Assembly (NCBI GenBank): GCA_029858925.1
Contig: JAOUEB010000030.1
Location: 1-9,439, forward strand
Direction of reading: 5' to 3'
Source of the DNA: Nitrospira sp.
GTDB taxonomy: Bacteria > Nitrospirota > Nitrospiria > Nitrospirales > Nitrospiraceae
Length of the DNA: 9,439 nt
A model generated the notes under the pieces. That model was not told the DNA's origin, ran no database searches, and saw only the letters and a list, made by a program, of their open reading frames with translations. The position numbers were made by a program, and so were the translations under genes. This document shows, piece by piece, positions 1 to 6,154 of this stretch (positions are counted from its first letter, which is position 1; each line of letters starts with the position of its first letter).

Positions 1-171
1 ATAGTCCGTGACATACCACCCGCTCCCCTTGAACATGATCGCAGGGGCGGAAATGAGACGGCTGACGGATTTCCCGCATTTGGTACAAGCGGCGACAGCA
101 TCGTCTTTGATGCTCTGTTTCAATTCGAACCGGTACGAGCAGTCCTGACAAAGATATTCGTAGATCGGCAC
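1..171 (-). CDS. FmdB-family zinc-ribbon protein, 3' end beyond window edge
   Basis: Reading leftwards from a GTG at 171, the first 57 codons are open and run off the window, so the C-terminus is missing. The protein begins VPIYEYLCQDCSYRFE (initiator Met), followed by a second cysteine pair in ACTKCGKSV and then RLISAP. This is the typical start of FmdB/CxxC_CxxC_SSSS putative regulatory proteins: a small zinc ribbon in which two CxxC knuckles (C8/C11 and about C34/C37) bind one zinc. The GTG is chosen because the family starts with MPxYEYxC and because a strong ribosome binding site (AAGGAAGGAG, 5 bases away) lies just upstream at about 177-186. The gene follows the aminotransferase gene by 70 bases on the same strand and may be the last gene of that operon. 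FmdB was first linked to regulation of formamidase/amidase genes. The role of most homologues is unknown, so no specific function is assigned. Confidence 0.88.
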   Translation of the reverse strand, partial: MPIYEYLCQDCSYRFELKQSIKDDAVAACTKCGKSVSRLISAPAIMFKGSGWYVTDY

Positions 172-241
172 AGGAACTCCTTCCTTACTCGTCTTGCCCC
201 GCCTATGGGGGCTAGTAGGCTCTCGTCAACAGGACCATCAC

Positions 242-1438
242 TCACGCAACGAAATTGCCGATCGCAGCTGCCATGCGATCTAATCCTCGCTCAATCGATT
301 GCATGCTGGTCGCATAGGAGAGCCGAATGTGCTCTTGACTTCCAAATGGCTCTCCAGGAACGACGGCAACATGGATATCTTTCAATAAGTATTGCGCCAG
401 CTCGTGCGGCGAGCGTATCGGGCCTGCCGGGCCACGCCGCCCCAAAATCCCGCTGATGTTCGGAAAAGCATAGAACGCGCCGGTCGGCATGCGGCAGGCC
501 ACCCCCGGTATTCTATTCAATCGGTCCACCATCACTTTTCTCCGGCGGTCGAATTCCGCGACCATTTTCTCCGTGAACGGTCCGCCGAGCTTCAAGGCTG
601 CAACGGCGGCTTTCTGGGAAATTGAGCAGGGATTCGAGGTGCTCTGGCTTTGAATGTTGGCCATTGCCGTCAGCAAGTCCTTGGGCCCCGCCGCATAGCC
701 GATCCGCCAGCCTGTCATTGCATAGGCTTTCGAGACGCCGTTTATAATCACCGTCTGCGCCGCCACTTCAGGACTGAGCGTGGCGATACTCATGTGCGTC
801 GCTCCGTCGTAGAGGATTTTTTCGTAGATCTCATCGGAAATGATGAGCAACTTATGCCGGACTGCGATGTCGGCGATCGCTTGGAGTGTCTTCCGATCAT
901 ACGTGGCGCCGGTCGGATTACAGGGACTATTGACGATGATCGCCTTGGTCCGTGGCGTGACCAATCGACGCAGATCGTCCGCATTGATTGCATACCCACT
1001 GGATTCACTCGTGGGCAGGAGCACCGGTGTCGCATCGTTCAACAGCGCCTGGTCGGCATAGGAGACCCAGTAGGGGGTCGGGATGATGATCTCGTCGCCG
1101 GCTTCAAGGAATGCTTCAGCCAGGTTGTAGAGCGAGTGCTTGGCGCCGCACGAGACTAAAATCTGCGGCTTCTCGTACCGCAGCCCATGTTCATGCTGCA
1201 ACTTGTCGATGATAGCTTGGCGCAGTTCATCGATGCCAGACGACGGTGTGTACTTTGTAAAACCGTCCCGAATGGCCGCTTCCGCAGCGGCTTTGACCGG
1301 CTCGGGAGTATCAAAATCCGGCTCGCCCGACGAGAAGTCGACGACATCAAGTCCTTGCGCCGCCATGGCTTTGGCCGTCGCGGTCATAGCCAATGTCGGG
1401 GACGGTGTAATGCGTCCGACACGTGCGGCAAGTTTCAT
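242..1438 (-). CDS. aspC: Class I pyridoxal-phosphate aminotransferase (aspartate / possibly prephenate aminotransferase)
   Basis: A full-length 398-residue fold-type I aminotransferase. Visible landmarks are SGEPDFDTP (36-45) and YTPSSGIDELRQAI (63-76) in the substrate-binding part, NSPCNPTGATY with N174, SDEIYE with D202 and Y205, the PLP lysine K237 in SKAYAMTGWRIGY, and the distal-carboxylate arginine R372 in IRLSYATS. The protein closely follows the layout of Thermus-type (subgroup I-beta) aspartate aminotransferases, including a lysine in GAKHSLYN (K100). Some enzymes of this subgroup also transaminate prephenate to arogenate, and the sequence does not exclude that. It transfers the amino group of aspartate (or glutamate) to 2-oxoglutarate or other keto acids in the cytoplasm. 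The ATG overlaps the coaD stop as ATGA (1435-1438), which suggests translational coupling; a weak GGAG lies 9 bases upstream. The family call is firm, but the exact substrate and the gene symbol are not. Confidence 0.93.
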   Translation of the reverse strand: MKLAARVGRITPSPTLAMTATAKAMAAQGLDVVDFSSGEPDFDTPEPVKAAAEAAIRDGFTKYTPSSGIDELRQAIIDKLQHEHGLRYEKPQILVSCGAKHSLYNLAEAFLEAGDEIIIPTPYWVSYADQALLNDATPVLLPTSESSGYAINADDLRRLVTPRTKAIIVNSPCNPTGATYDRKTLQAIADIAVRHKLLIISDEIYEKILYDGATHMSIATLSPEVAAQTVIINGVSKAYAMTGWRIGYAAGPKDLLTAMANIQSQSTSNPCSISQKAAVAALKLGGPFTEKMVAEFDRRRKVMVDRLNRIPGVACRMPTGAFYAFPNISGILGRRGPAGPIRSPHELAQYLLKDIHVAVVPGEPFGSQEHIRLSYATSMQSIERGLDRMAAAIGNFVA

Positions 1439-1923
1439 GATTTGAGACTCCGAATCCGCTCGTGGAGGCGGTGCGCCACTTCCGGATGAAGAAATTCAGA
1501 CAAGTTGCCGCCATGGTGTGCCACATCTTTAATGATCGTGGAAGACAAGTACGAATACTCCTCGCTCGGCATCAGGAAGACGGTTTCTACGTTCCTGGCC
1601 AATTTACGATTGATGAGGGCCATTTGGAATTCGTGTTCAAAGTCAGAAATCGCCCGCAGGCCACGGATAATGGCGTGCGCGCCAGCGCGCTCTACATAGT
1701 CGACCAAGAGCCCATCGAACGTTGTGACTTCCACCTGGCCGATGTCTTTCATGACCAGTTGTACCATATCAAGCCGCTCGGCAAGATTGAAGAGCGGATG
1801 CTTGGACGGATTAGGAGCGACCGCGACTACGACTTTGTCGAAGACGCGCAGGCTTCGCGTGATGATATCGGTATGCCCATGGGTGACGGGATCGAATGTT
1901 CCAGGGTAGACGCCTATTTTCAT
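1435..1923 (-). CDS. coaD: Phosphopantetheine adenylyltransferase
   Basis: A 162-residue protein, the usual length for bacterial CoaD. It catalyses the fourth step of coenzyme A synthesis, joining ATP and 4'-phosphopantetheine to give dephospho-CoA and pyrophosphate. The nucleotidyltransferase signature TFDPVTHGH is at residues 9-17 (H17 is the conserved HxGH-type histidine). Further family blocks are VAVAPNPSKHPLF, the substrate-binding IIRGLRAISDFEHEFQMA, ETVFLMPSEEYSYLSSTIIKD (the SSTIIK loop contacts nucleotide) and the C-terminal HPEVAHRL. The ATG overlaps the rsmD stop as ATGA at 1920-1923, and the coaD stop in turn overlaps the aminotransferase start. No clear Shine-Dalgarno sequence precedes the ATG, so translation probably depends on reinitiation after rsmD. 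The rsmD-coaD pair is a widespread bacterial neighbourhood, which supports both calls. Confidence 0.97.
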   Translation of the reverse strand: MKIGVYPGTFDPVTHGHTDIITRSLRVFDKVVVAVAPNPSKHPLFNLAERLDMVQLVMKDIGQVEVTTFDGLLVDYVERAGAHAIIRGLRAISDFEHEFQMALINRKLARNVETVFLMPSEEYSYLSSTIIKDVAHHGGNLSEFLHPEVAHRLHERIRSLKS

Positions 1924-2489
1924 CGGGATGCCGCGCCGGAATAAGAATACAGGGAGAGGGCGGTGTCGCCATAGCGATAGCGGCGCACATAGGCGGTGGA
2001 GCCCAGACAGACGGGGAGGGTCGTCTTCTCCGCATGTTCGACGATGAGCCAGGAGTCAGCGGCAAACAGGCGCTCGGTTACGGGCTGAGTCAACAACGAT
2101 TCCAGTTCCTGTGCGATGGTGTAGGGGGGATCGGCAAATACAATATCATAGGGGCCTTCCCACTGCTCAGGTCGGTTGAGAAATTGTTTGACGGTATGAG
2201 CGTACACGGTGATGTGATGGGCTATTCCACAATCCAGGATGTTCTGACGCAAGAGCTTCAGTGCCTCAGCGCTCGATTCGACACAGGTGACATGGGTGGC
2301 GCCTCGACTTATGGCTTCGACCCCGATGGCCCCGGTCCCTGCATAGAGATCCAACACTCGACTATTAGGAATGCGGTTCCCAAGAATCGAGAACAATGCC
2401 TCTCGAACTCGGTCTGAAGTTGGACGAACCAGCGATCCCTGCGGCACGCGAAGGCGCCGGCCTCGATGGGTTCCTGCAATGACGCGCAT
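1920..2489 (-). CDS. rsmD: 16S rRNA (guanine(966)-N(2))-methyltransferase RsmD
   Basis: Encodes 189 residues from the ATG at 2489. RsmD methylates N2 of G966 in 16S rRNA using S-adenosylmethionine. The protein begins MRVIAGTHRGRRL and has the family block VRPTSDRVREALFSIL (21-36). The SAM-binding motif I is VLDLYAGTGAIGVEAISRGA (45-64), with an acidic CVESS strand after it, and the catalytic motif IV is DIVFADPPY (115-123). The start is a judgement. A GTG at 2519 is in frame and gives 10 more residues, but family members begin at MRVIAG. The only Shine-Dalgarno-like sequence (GGAGG at about 2508-2512) is 18 bases from the ATG, farther than usual. It is the first gene of an overlapping operon with coaD and the aminotransferase. 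A promoter should lie in 2520-2792 on the minus strand; only weak candidates are seen, such as a TATGTT -10-like site near 2529-2534. Confidence 0.94.
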   Translation of the reverse strand: MRVIAGTHRGRRLRVPQGSLVRPTSDRVREALFSILGNRIPNSRVLDLYAGTGAIGVEAISRGATHVTCVESSAEALKLLRQNILDCGIAHHITVYAHTVKQFLNRPEQWEGPYDIVFADPPYTIAQELESLLTQPVTERLFAADSWLIVEHAEKTTLPVCLGSTAYVRRYRYGDTALSLYSYSGAASR

Positions 2490-2665
2490 AACAAATGACG
2501 AAGGGTTCCTCCAACCCACGAGACTCTAACATAGCGTTTTTGAAGGGGTCAAGAACAGTGGCGTGCAGGAGTCCCGACCATGAGTCAAAGGAGAATTTCT
2601 TGGAAGAGATGCAGCGTGAGTGTGGATGGATAAATGAATCGGCTGGTCACCTTCGCCGTGTCATT

Positions 2666-2695
2666 TTGACGGTCGCATTGCAAGAAGACTATAAT
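2666..2695 (+). promoter_or_regulatory. Sigma-70-type promoter with no gene directly downstream
   Basis: The plus strand carries TTGACG (2666-2671, five of six to the -35 consensus), an 18-base spacer, and a perfect TATAAT (2690-2695). Transcription would start near 2702. It points away from rsmD and towards the 3' end of the minus-strand zinc-ribbon gene, with no plausible ORF following (the ATG at 2694 opens only four codons). It is the best sigma-70 match noticed in this window. It would either drive a small RNA or be a chance match. Confidence 0.5.
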
Positions 2696-2701
2696 GCGCG
2701 A

Positions 2702-2780
2702 CGGATAAAATCTCGTGCGGTCGTATCCCGATCCGTCTGACTTGTACCAAGAAGCCTCAGCGCGGATCGGGTTCGAGTTT
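2702..2780 (+). ncRNA. Candidate small RNA (promoter, long stem, short T run)
   Basis: Starting about 7 bases after the TATAAT, a transcript of roughly 80 bases would contain a 9-bp perfect stem (2727-2735 with 2763-2771). Inside it are two further nested pairings, CTGA/TCAG (2737-2740 with 2757-2760) and CTTG/CAAG (2741-2744 with 2748-2751). A TTTT tract follows at 2777-2780, five bases after the stem. This resembles a small independently transcribed RNA ending in a weak intrinsic terminator. No known RNA family is recognised, and the T run is short and offset. The boundaries are inferred from the promoter and the T run. Confidence 0.25.
2727..2771. repeat. Perfect 9-bp inverted repeat, 27-base spacer
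   Basis: CCCGATCCG at 2727-2735 is the exact reverse complement of CGGATCGGG at 2763-2771, with additional nested complementarity in the loop. It lies 22 bases beyond the stop of the minus-strand zinc-ribbon gene, so it could also act as a 3'-end structure for that transcript. On that strand it is followed by ATACGACC rather than a T run, which argues against a simple intrinsic terminator. Confidence 0.6.
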
Positions 2781-2792
2781 TGACCGACGCAG

Positions 2793-2966
2793 TTACCGAG
2801 TCGAGACGGGCTGAGGAACGCGTGCCGCCAAGCTCTTTCTGCGATTGTTGGAGATGGTGCGATCAATGATCGCGCCGCAGTTGATACACTTCCATGCGTA
2901 GAAAATAAGAAAAAAATCGGAGAACCGCTCTAACATCATCATGCCTTTGCACTTCGGACATTCCAT
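2793..2966 (-). CDS. Small double-CxxC zinc-ribbon protein of unknown function
   Basis: A 57-residue protein starting MECPKCKGMMMLERFSDFF. C3/C6 and C27/C30 (in WKCINCG) form two CxxC knuckles 20 residues apart, the spacing expected for one zinc-ribbon site. Between them is a hydrophobic aromatic stretch (FSDFFLIFYAW), and the tail is basic (NNRRKSLAAR). The ATG at 2966 is preferred over an upstream in-frame start (3026) because GGAGG lies 5 bases before it and the zinc-ribbon motif begins right there. Small proteins with this CPKC...FYAWKCINCG pattern are, to my recollection, found in Nitrospira and some deltaproteobacteria-like genomes as hypothetical proteins; no function is known to me. 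The gene is monocistronic by layout, divergent from radC and 303 bases upstream of the rsmD ATG. A DNA- or RNA-binding or regulatory role is only a guess from the fold and basic tail. Confidence 0.85.
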   Translation of the reverse strand: MECPKCKGMMMLERFSDFFLIFYAWKCINCGAIIDRTISNNRRKSLAARVPQPVSTR

Positions 2967-3150
2967 CACTTCCTCCCAGGTGGCTATGTTCACAACTATT
3001 GGTGTACGTAGCAAAAGATGCACCAATTTGTCGCATCTTAATATTTCAATGAGTTATGGATTACGTAGTTCACACAAGGGTTAAAATGATCTGGTTGTCT
3101 TGCACAAAAACGTCCGTGGTGTCATTTTTTGTGCGTTGAAGAGGGTGGGG
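2967..3150. promoter_or_regulatory. Divergent intergenic region between zinc-ribbon gene and radC
   Basis: This AT-richer stretch must carry the promoters of both the minus-strand zinc-ribbon gene and plus-strand radC. A TAAAAT hexamer at 3082-3087 (five of six to the -10 consensus) could serve radC, but no good -35 lies 16-18 bases before it. Two overlapping 7-bp inverted repeats occur at 2998-3039 (separate entry). No ORF in this stretch looks coding; radC can be extended in frame to a TTG at 3100, which is not favoured. Confidence 0.45.
2998..3039 (-). promoter_or_regulatory. Pseudoknot-like leader of the small zinc-ribbon gene
   Basis: On the minus strand AAGATGC (3039-3033) pairs perfectly with GCATCTT (3021-3015). 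Within its loop, ATTGGT (3027-3022) pairs perfectly with ACCAAT (3003-2998). Read as RNA this is an H-type pseudoknot layout: stem 1 of 7 bp, a 5-base loop, stem 2 of 6 bp, and a 10-base loop crossing stem 1. It ends about 31 bases before the ATG at 2966. It could be a cis-acting leader element; alternatively the same inverted repeats are double-stranded operator half-sites. The pairing is seen directly, the function is inferred, and no known riboswitch class is recognised. Confidence 0.3.
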
Positions 3151-3867
3151 ATGACGGGCAAGGGGAAGGCTAAGGGAATTACGTATTGGCCTGAGACCGA
3201 ACGTCCACGTGAGCGGCTGCTTGCGAAGGGCCCTGATGCCCTGTCGGATGCGCAGCTGCTGGCCATTCTCTTAAGAACCGGCAGGCGTGATTCTTCCGCC
3301 GTACAAGTTGCGATCGAACTGCTTAGCCGAGTCGGCGGTATCGGTGGATTGGCCATGTGTGGTGTCGAAGAACTCTGTGCGATTCAAGGCATCGGACCTG
3401 CGAAAGCAGCCCAGCTGAAAGCCGCAGTGGAATTAGGACGCCGGTCGCTGGCGGTCCCGCTCTCGACCGGCACACGCATCTCATCGAGCGCCGATCTCTT
3501 CAAGCATTTTCACCCCATCCTGCGTGATCGCAAGCAGGAGCTTTTCAAGGTCGTGCTACTCGATGCCAAGAACACCGTCGTCAAAGAAACCACCGTGTCC
3601 GAAGGAACGTTGACGCTCAGCCTCGTGCACCCCCGAGAGGTGTTTGCAACTGCGGTTCGTGAATCCGCCGCCGCCGTGATCTTTTTGCACAACCACCCCA
3701 GCGGTGATCCGACGCCAAGCCTGGAAGATCGACACCTGACGGACCGATTGGCGGAGGCCGGCCGATTACTGGGCATCCCCGTGCTGGATCATGTGATTAT
3801 CGGCGACGGCCGGTACGTGAGTTTTGCCGATCAGGGCTGGCTCAAAGGGCAAAGTAGCAGGGACTGA
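3151..3867 (+). CDS. radC: RadC-family JAB/MPN-domain protein (UPF0758)
   Basis: Encodes 238 residues from the ATG at 3151, the family's usual length. The N-terminal part (about 15-100) has the RadC block RPRERLLAKGPDALSDAQLLAILL and a helix-hairpin-helix, IQGIGPAKAAQLKAAVELG (78-96). The C-terminal JAB/MPN+ metalloprotease-like domain has E130 and the JAMM signature HNHPSGDPTPSLED (H180, H182, S184, D193), so all predicted zinc ligands are present. Despite the name, a direct DNA-repair function is not established for RadC; homologues are often linked to horizontal elements, but this one sits among housekeeping genes. The ATG at 3151 is chosen because an AGAGG Shine-Dalgarno sequence precedes it by 6 bases. 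An in-frame TTG at 3100 would add 17 residues of poor similarity to the family. The next gene, a FusA2-type factor, follows after 56 bases on the same strand and may be co-transcribed. Confidence 0.93.
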   Translation: MTGKGKAKGITYWPETERPRERLLAKGPDALSDAQLLAILLRTGRRDSSAVQVAIELLSRVGGIGGLAMCGVEELCAIQGIGPAKAAQLKAAVELGRRSLAVPLSTGTRISSSADLFKHFHPILRDRKQELFKVVLLDAKNTVVKETTVSEGTLTLSLVHPREVFATAVRESAAAVIFLHNHPSGDPTPSLEDRHLTDRLAEAGRLLGIPVLDHVIIGDGRYVSFADQGWLKGQSSRD

Positions 3868-3923
3868 CTACTGGAGGAAATGAATGCGCTAAACCGTCGT
3901 CCATTCAATAAGGAGGGCAGGCC

Positions 3924-6026
3924 ATGGGAAACACCTGTGTGGGGCCCATCAGAAATGTCGCAATTGTGTCCAACGTCGGCGCGGGCAAGACATCCCTGTG
4001 CGAGGCGATCCTCTTCGCTGCCGGCGCCGTTCCCATCCTCGGTTCCGTCGCACAGGGCACGACCCTGTCCGACTTTGAGCCGGAAGAATTGCACCATCGC
4101 AGTTCCGTCAGTACCAGCATGCTTCAGTTCTCCTGGAATCAGACTGCCATCTCGCTCCTTGATCCTCCCGGCGCGCTCAGCCTTCTCGGCGAACCCCTCT
4201 CAGCGCTGCGGGCCGTCGATGCCGCACTCATTGTGCTGGACGGACAGACCGGAGTTCGGACCGAGTTGTCTCGTCTGTGGTCACGGATTGGAGAACTCGG
4301 TCTGCCCTGCCTGTTTTTTGTAAATGGCTTGGATCGAGACGGCGCCTCGATTGAACGCGCGTTGGAGATCTGCCGCACACAACTCAACTGTACGCCGATT
4401 CCCATGGTGGTGCCGGTCCGTCTCGGCGACAAGGTGGAGGGAATGATCGACATCCTTCAGGAGCGGTTCATACGGTCTGGGCCGTCTGCCGCCAAGGTGG
4501 AGATGCTGCCGGTGCCGGCTCATCTAGAATCGGCCATGAAGGAGGCGCGCACGAAGCTCATCGAAACCGTGGCGGAAACCGAGGATACCCTTCTTGACGC
4601 CTATGTCGCTCAAGGCGATCTGACTCATGATGCGCTCTTCTCTGGACTTCGCTCCGGCATCCTGGCCAGGCAGGTGTTTCCTCTGTACGCCGGTTCCGCA
4701 GTGCGCAACATGGGTGTGTGGCCGCTGCTAAACGCGATGGCCGCCTTGTTACCGTCACCAGGCGAACGCTGCGCCGCGCATCCTTCACAAGGTGTGAGAC
4801 CTAATACGGGTCAGCCATGCGAACGAAAGGGGAGCGCGCAGGAGCCGTTTTCAGCCTATGTGTTTAAAACGCTGATCGACCCGTTTGTGGGACGGCTGTC
4901 GTACTGCCGTCTCCTATCAGGCACTGTCCATGCTGATTCTTTCGTGTGGAATGCGTCGAAACAGGCGCGCGAGAAGCTGGGACATTTCTATACCCTCATC
5001 GGAAAACAGCATACCGCGGTAACGTCGGCGTCAGCTGGAGAGATCGTGGCGATCGGAAAGGTACACAACGCCCACACAGGTGATACGCTGTGTGATGAAA
5101 AGGACCCGATTTGCTATCCGGCGATCGGGCTTCCTCGGCCGGTCCTGTCGTTTGGCATCGAGGCCAAGTCGAAGGCGGAAATCGATAAAGTCAGTCTTGG
5201 CCTGCATACGCTGATCGAAGAAGACCCAACGCTTGAATTTTCCCGCAATGCGGAGACGAAAGAGATGGTGCTCAGTGGTCTTGGCCAGCTCCATATCGAT
5301 CTGGCACTGGAGAAACTCCACCGGAAATTCGGGGCCGACGTTACCCTGCATACGCCGAAGATCCCCTATCACGAAACCGTGCAGGCCACCGCGCGCGCAC
5401 AGGGCAAATACAAGAAACAGACGGGTGGCCATGGGCAATACGGGGACTGCTGGCTGGAAGTGGCGCCGATGCCGCGCGGCAACGGGTTCACGTTCGAGCA
5501 GCGTGTCGTCGGCGGAGCGATTCCCCGAAACTTCATTCCCGCCGTGGAAAAAGGCGTGCGCGAGGCGATGCATGAAGGGATGCTGGGCGGATTTCCCGTC
5601 GTTGATATCCGAGTCACCGTGTACGACGGCTCCTACCATGTGGTGGACTCGTCAGAAATGTCGTTTAAGATCGCAGGATCGATGGCCTTCAAAAAAGCGA
5701 TGGCAACCGCGCATCCCGTCTTGCTGGAACCGATGATGACGGTTGAGATCGAGGCTCCGACGGACACTGTCGGCGCGGTGATGGGCGATCTGAATGCGCG
5801 GCGAGGCCGCATCGTCTCGGTAAGCGCGAACGATCATGCCGAGCAGATCACCGCGCTGGTGCCGCTTGCCGAATTGCTGAAGTATGCGCCGGTTCTGAAC
5901 AGCATGACAGGCGGGCGGGGGAGCTACGTGATGGAGTTTGCCCGTTACGATGAAGTGCCGCGCGAGCTGACGGCCAAGATCATCGAGCAGCACAAGGTGG
6001 AACCACATGCCGTGGCAGCGCACTGA
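3924..6026 (+). CDS. Elongation factor G-like protein (FusA2/EF-G-2 type) with degenerate GTPase motifs
   Basis: 700 residues with the full five-domain EF-G plan. The G domain is about 8-285, domain II from about 308 (FSAYVFKTLIDPFVGRLSY), domain III about 405-485, domain IV about 490-600 (HGQYGDCWLEV, then VYDGSYHVVDSSEMSFKIAG from about 566), and domain V from about 602 (EPMMTVEIEAPTDTVGAVMGDLNARRG). The P-loop is intact (NVGAGKTS, K22), of the GAGKT type seen in FusA2 proteins. G3 reads DPPGAL (80-85) instead of DTPGH, so the catalytic histidine is missing. G4 reads NGLD (134-137) instead of NKxD. Switch I lacks RGITI and has RSSVST (59-64). Canonical EF-G drives translocation on the ribosome with GTP; this paralogue keeps the ribosome-facing domains but may hydrolyse GTP poorly or not at all. 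The start is firm, with AGGAGG 7 bases before the ATG. It is not the main fusA, which would be expected near tuf/rps genes. Confidence 0.9.
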   Translation: MGNTCVGPIRNVAIVSNVGAGKTSLCEAILFAAGAVPILGSVAQGTTLSDFEPEELHHRSSVSTSMLQFSWNQTAISLLDPPGALSLLGEPLSALRAVDAALIVLDGQTGVRTELSRLWSRIGELGLPCLFFVNGLDRDGASIERALEICRTQLNCTPIPMVVPVRLGDKVEGMIDILQERFIRSGPSAAKVEMLPVPAHLESAMKEARTKLIETVAETEDTLLDAYVAQGDLTHDALFSGLRSGILARQVFPLYAGSAVRNMGVWPLLNAMAALLPSPGERCAAHPSQGVRPNTGQPCERKGSAQEPFSAYVFKTLIDPFVGRLSYCRLLSGTVHADSFVWNASKQAREKLGHFYTLIGKQHTAVTSASAGEIVAIGKVHNAHTGDTLCDEKDPICYPAIGLPRPVLSFGIEAKSKAEIDKVSLGLHTLIEEDPTLEFSRNAETKEMVLSGLGQLHIDLALEKLHRKFGADVTLHTPKIPYHETVQATARAQGKYKKQTGGHGQYGDCWLEVAPMPRGNGFTFEQRVVGGAIPRNFIPAVEKGVREAMHEGMLGGFPVVDIRVTVYDGSYHVVDSSEMSFKIAGSMAFKKAMATAHPVLLEPMMTVEIEAPTDTVGAVMGDLNARRGRIVSVSANDHAEQITALVPLAELLKYAPVLNSMTGGRGSYVMEFARYDEVPRELTAKIIEQHKVEPHAVAAH

Positions 6027-6119
6027 GGGGAATTCGTTGCTCGTCGCTCGTGCAGCGCATCTCGCAAAGAAAGATGAGAGGAATCCACTCTCCGTATCGT
6101 CAGGGGGGGGCGAAGCGGG

Positions 6120-6147
6120 CTTCACGCTTCACGAGATACGTTTTACG
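6120..6147. repeat. Four-unit degenerate heptamer tandem repeat
   Basis: Four consecutive 7-base units end in ACG: CTTCACG, CTTCACG, AGATACG, TTTTACG. The first two are identical and the others keep the ACG phase. Short heptamer repeats of this kind in intergenic DNA often belong to a dispersed genome-wide family. I recall similar CTTCACG-rich stretches in Nitrospira genomes, but could not verify this here. Confidence 0.45.
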
Positions 6148-6154
6148 GGTCGAT

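Larger units (their letters stand above)
2520..2792. other. Intergenic stretch without a convincing protein gene
   Basis: This interval separates the rsmD operon from the small zinc-ribbon gene; both are on the minus strand. Plus-strand open frames here are short and look non-coding in composition. What it does hold is a near-consensus plus-strand promoter and a 9-bp inverted repeat, listed separately. The promoter for the rsmD operon must lie here or further upstream, but no clear -35/-10 pair was found on the minus strand. Confidence 0.6.

Noticed and set aside
201..220. Possible terminator hairpin between the aminotransferase and fmdB genes (GCCTA/TAGGC)
   Set aside because: The stem is only 5 bp with a 10-base loop and no following T run, so read-through into fmdB seems more likely.
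650..1159. 169-codon ORF antisense to the aminotransferase gene, with similar long antisense ORFs in coaD (1462-1944) and ttuA (8477-8890, 8891-9364)
   Set aside because: All lie opposite strongly conserved genes. Their translations lack motifs and show composition typical of reverse reading of GC-rich genes.
2495..2740. 81-codon plus-strand ORF upstream of rsmD
   Set aside because: No Shine-Dalgarno site at its start, no recognisable domain, it overlaps the rsmD 5' end, and it runs through the promoter-like element.
2763..2790. GGTTCGAGT resembling a tRNA T-loop
   Set aside because: No 5-bp T stem can form around it, and no acceptor stem, D arm or anticodon arm was found at proper distances.
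2857..2877. Stem GGTGCGATC/GATCGCGCC inside the zinc-ribbon gene
   Set aside because: It lies within codons for the conserved GAIIDRT segment, has one wobble pair, and is not followed by a T run. Probably a by-product of coding.
3884..3892. Minimal ORF ATG CGC TAA seven bases after GGAGG, between radC and the EF-G-like gene
   Set aside because: A two-codon start-stop can be a regulatory uORF, but nothing else supports it and such strings are common by chance.
3880..4323. 147-codon plus-strand ORF overlapping the start of the EF-G-like gene, with GGAGG just before its ATG
   Set aside because: Its composition looks like an out-of-frame reading of the EF-G-like gene (Ser/Pro/Arg-rich, no motif), and the GGAGG is only 2-3 bases from this ATG. 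The EF-G-like gene has its own better site.
6112..6130. Hairpin GAAGCG/CGCTTC after the EF-G-like gene as an intrinsic terminator
   Set aside because: There is no adjacent T run on either strand; the only TTTT is about ten bases further on and embedded in the heptamer repeat.
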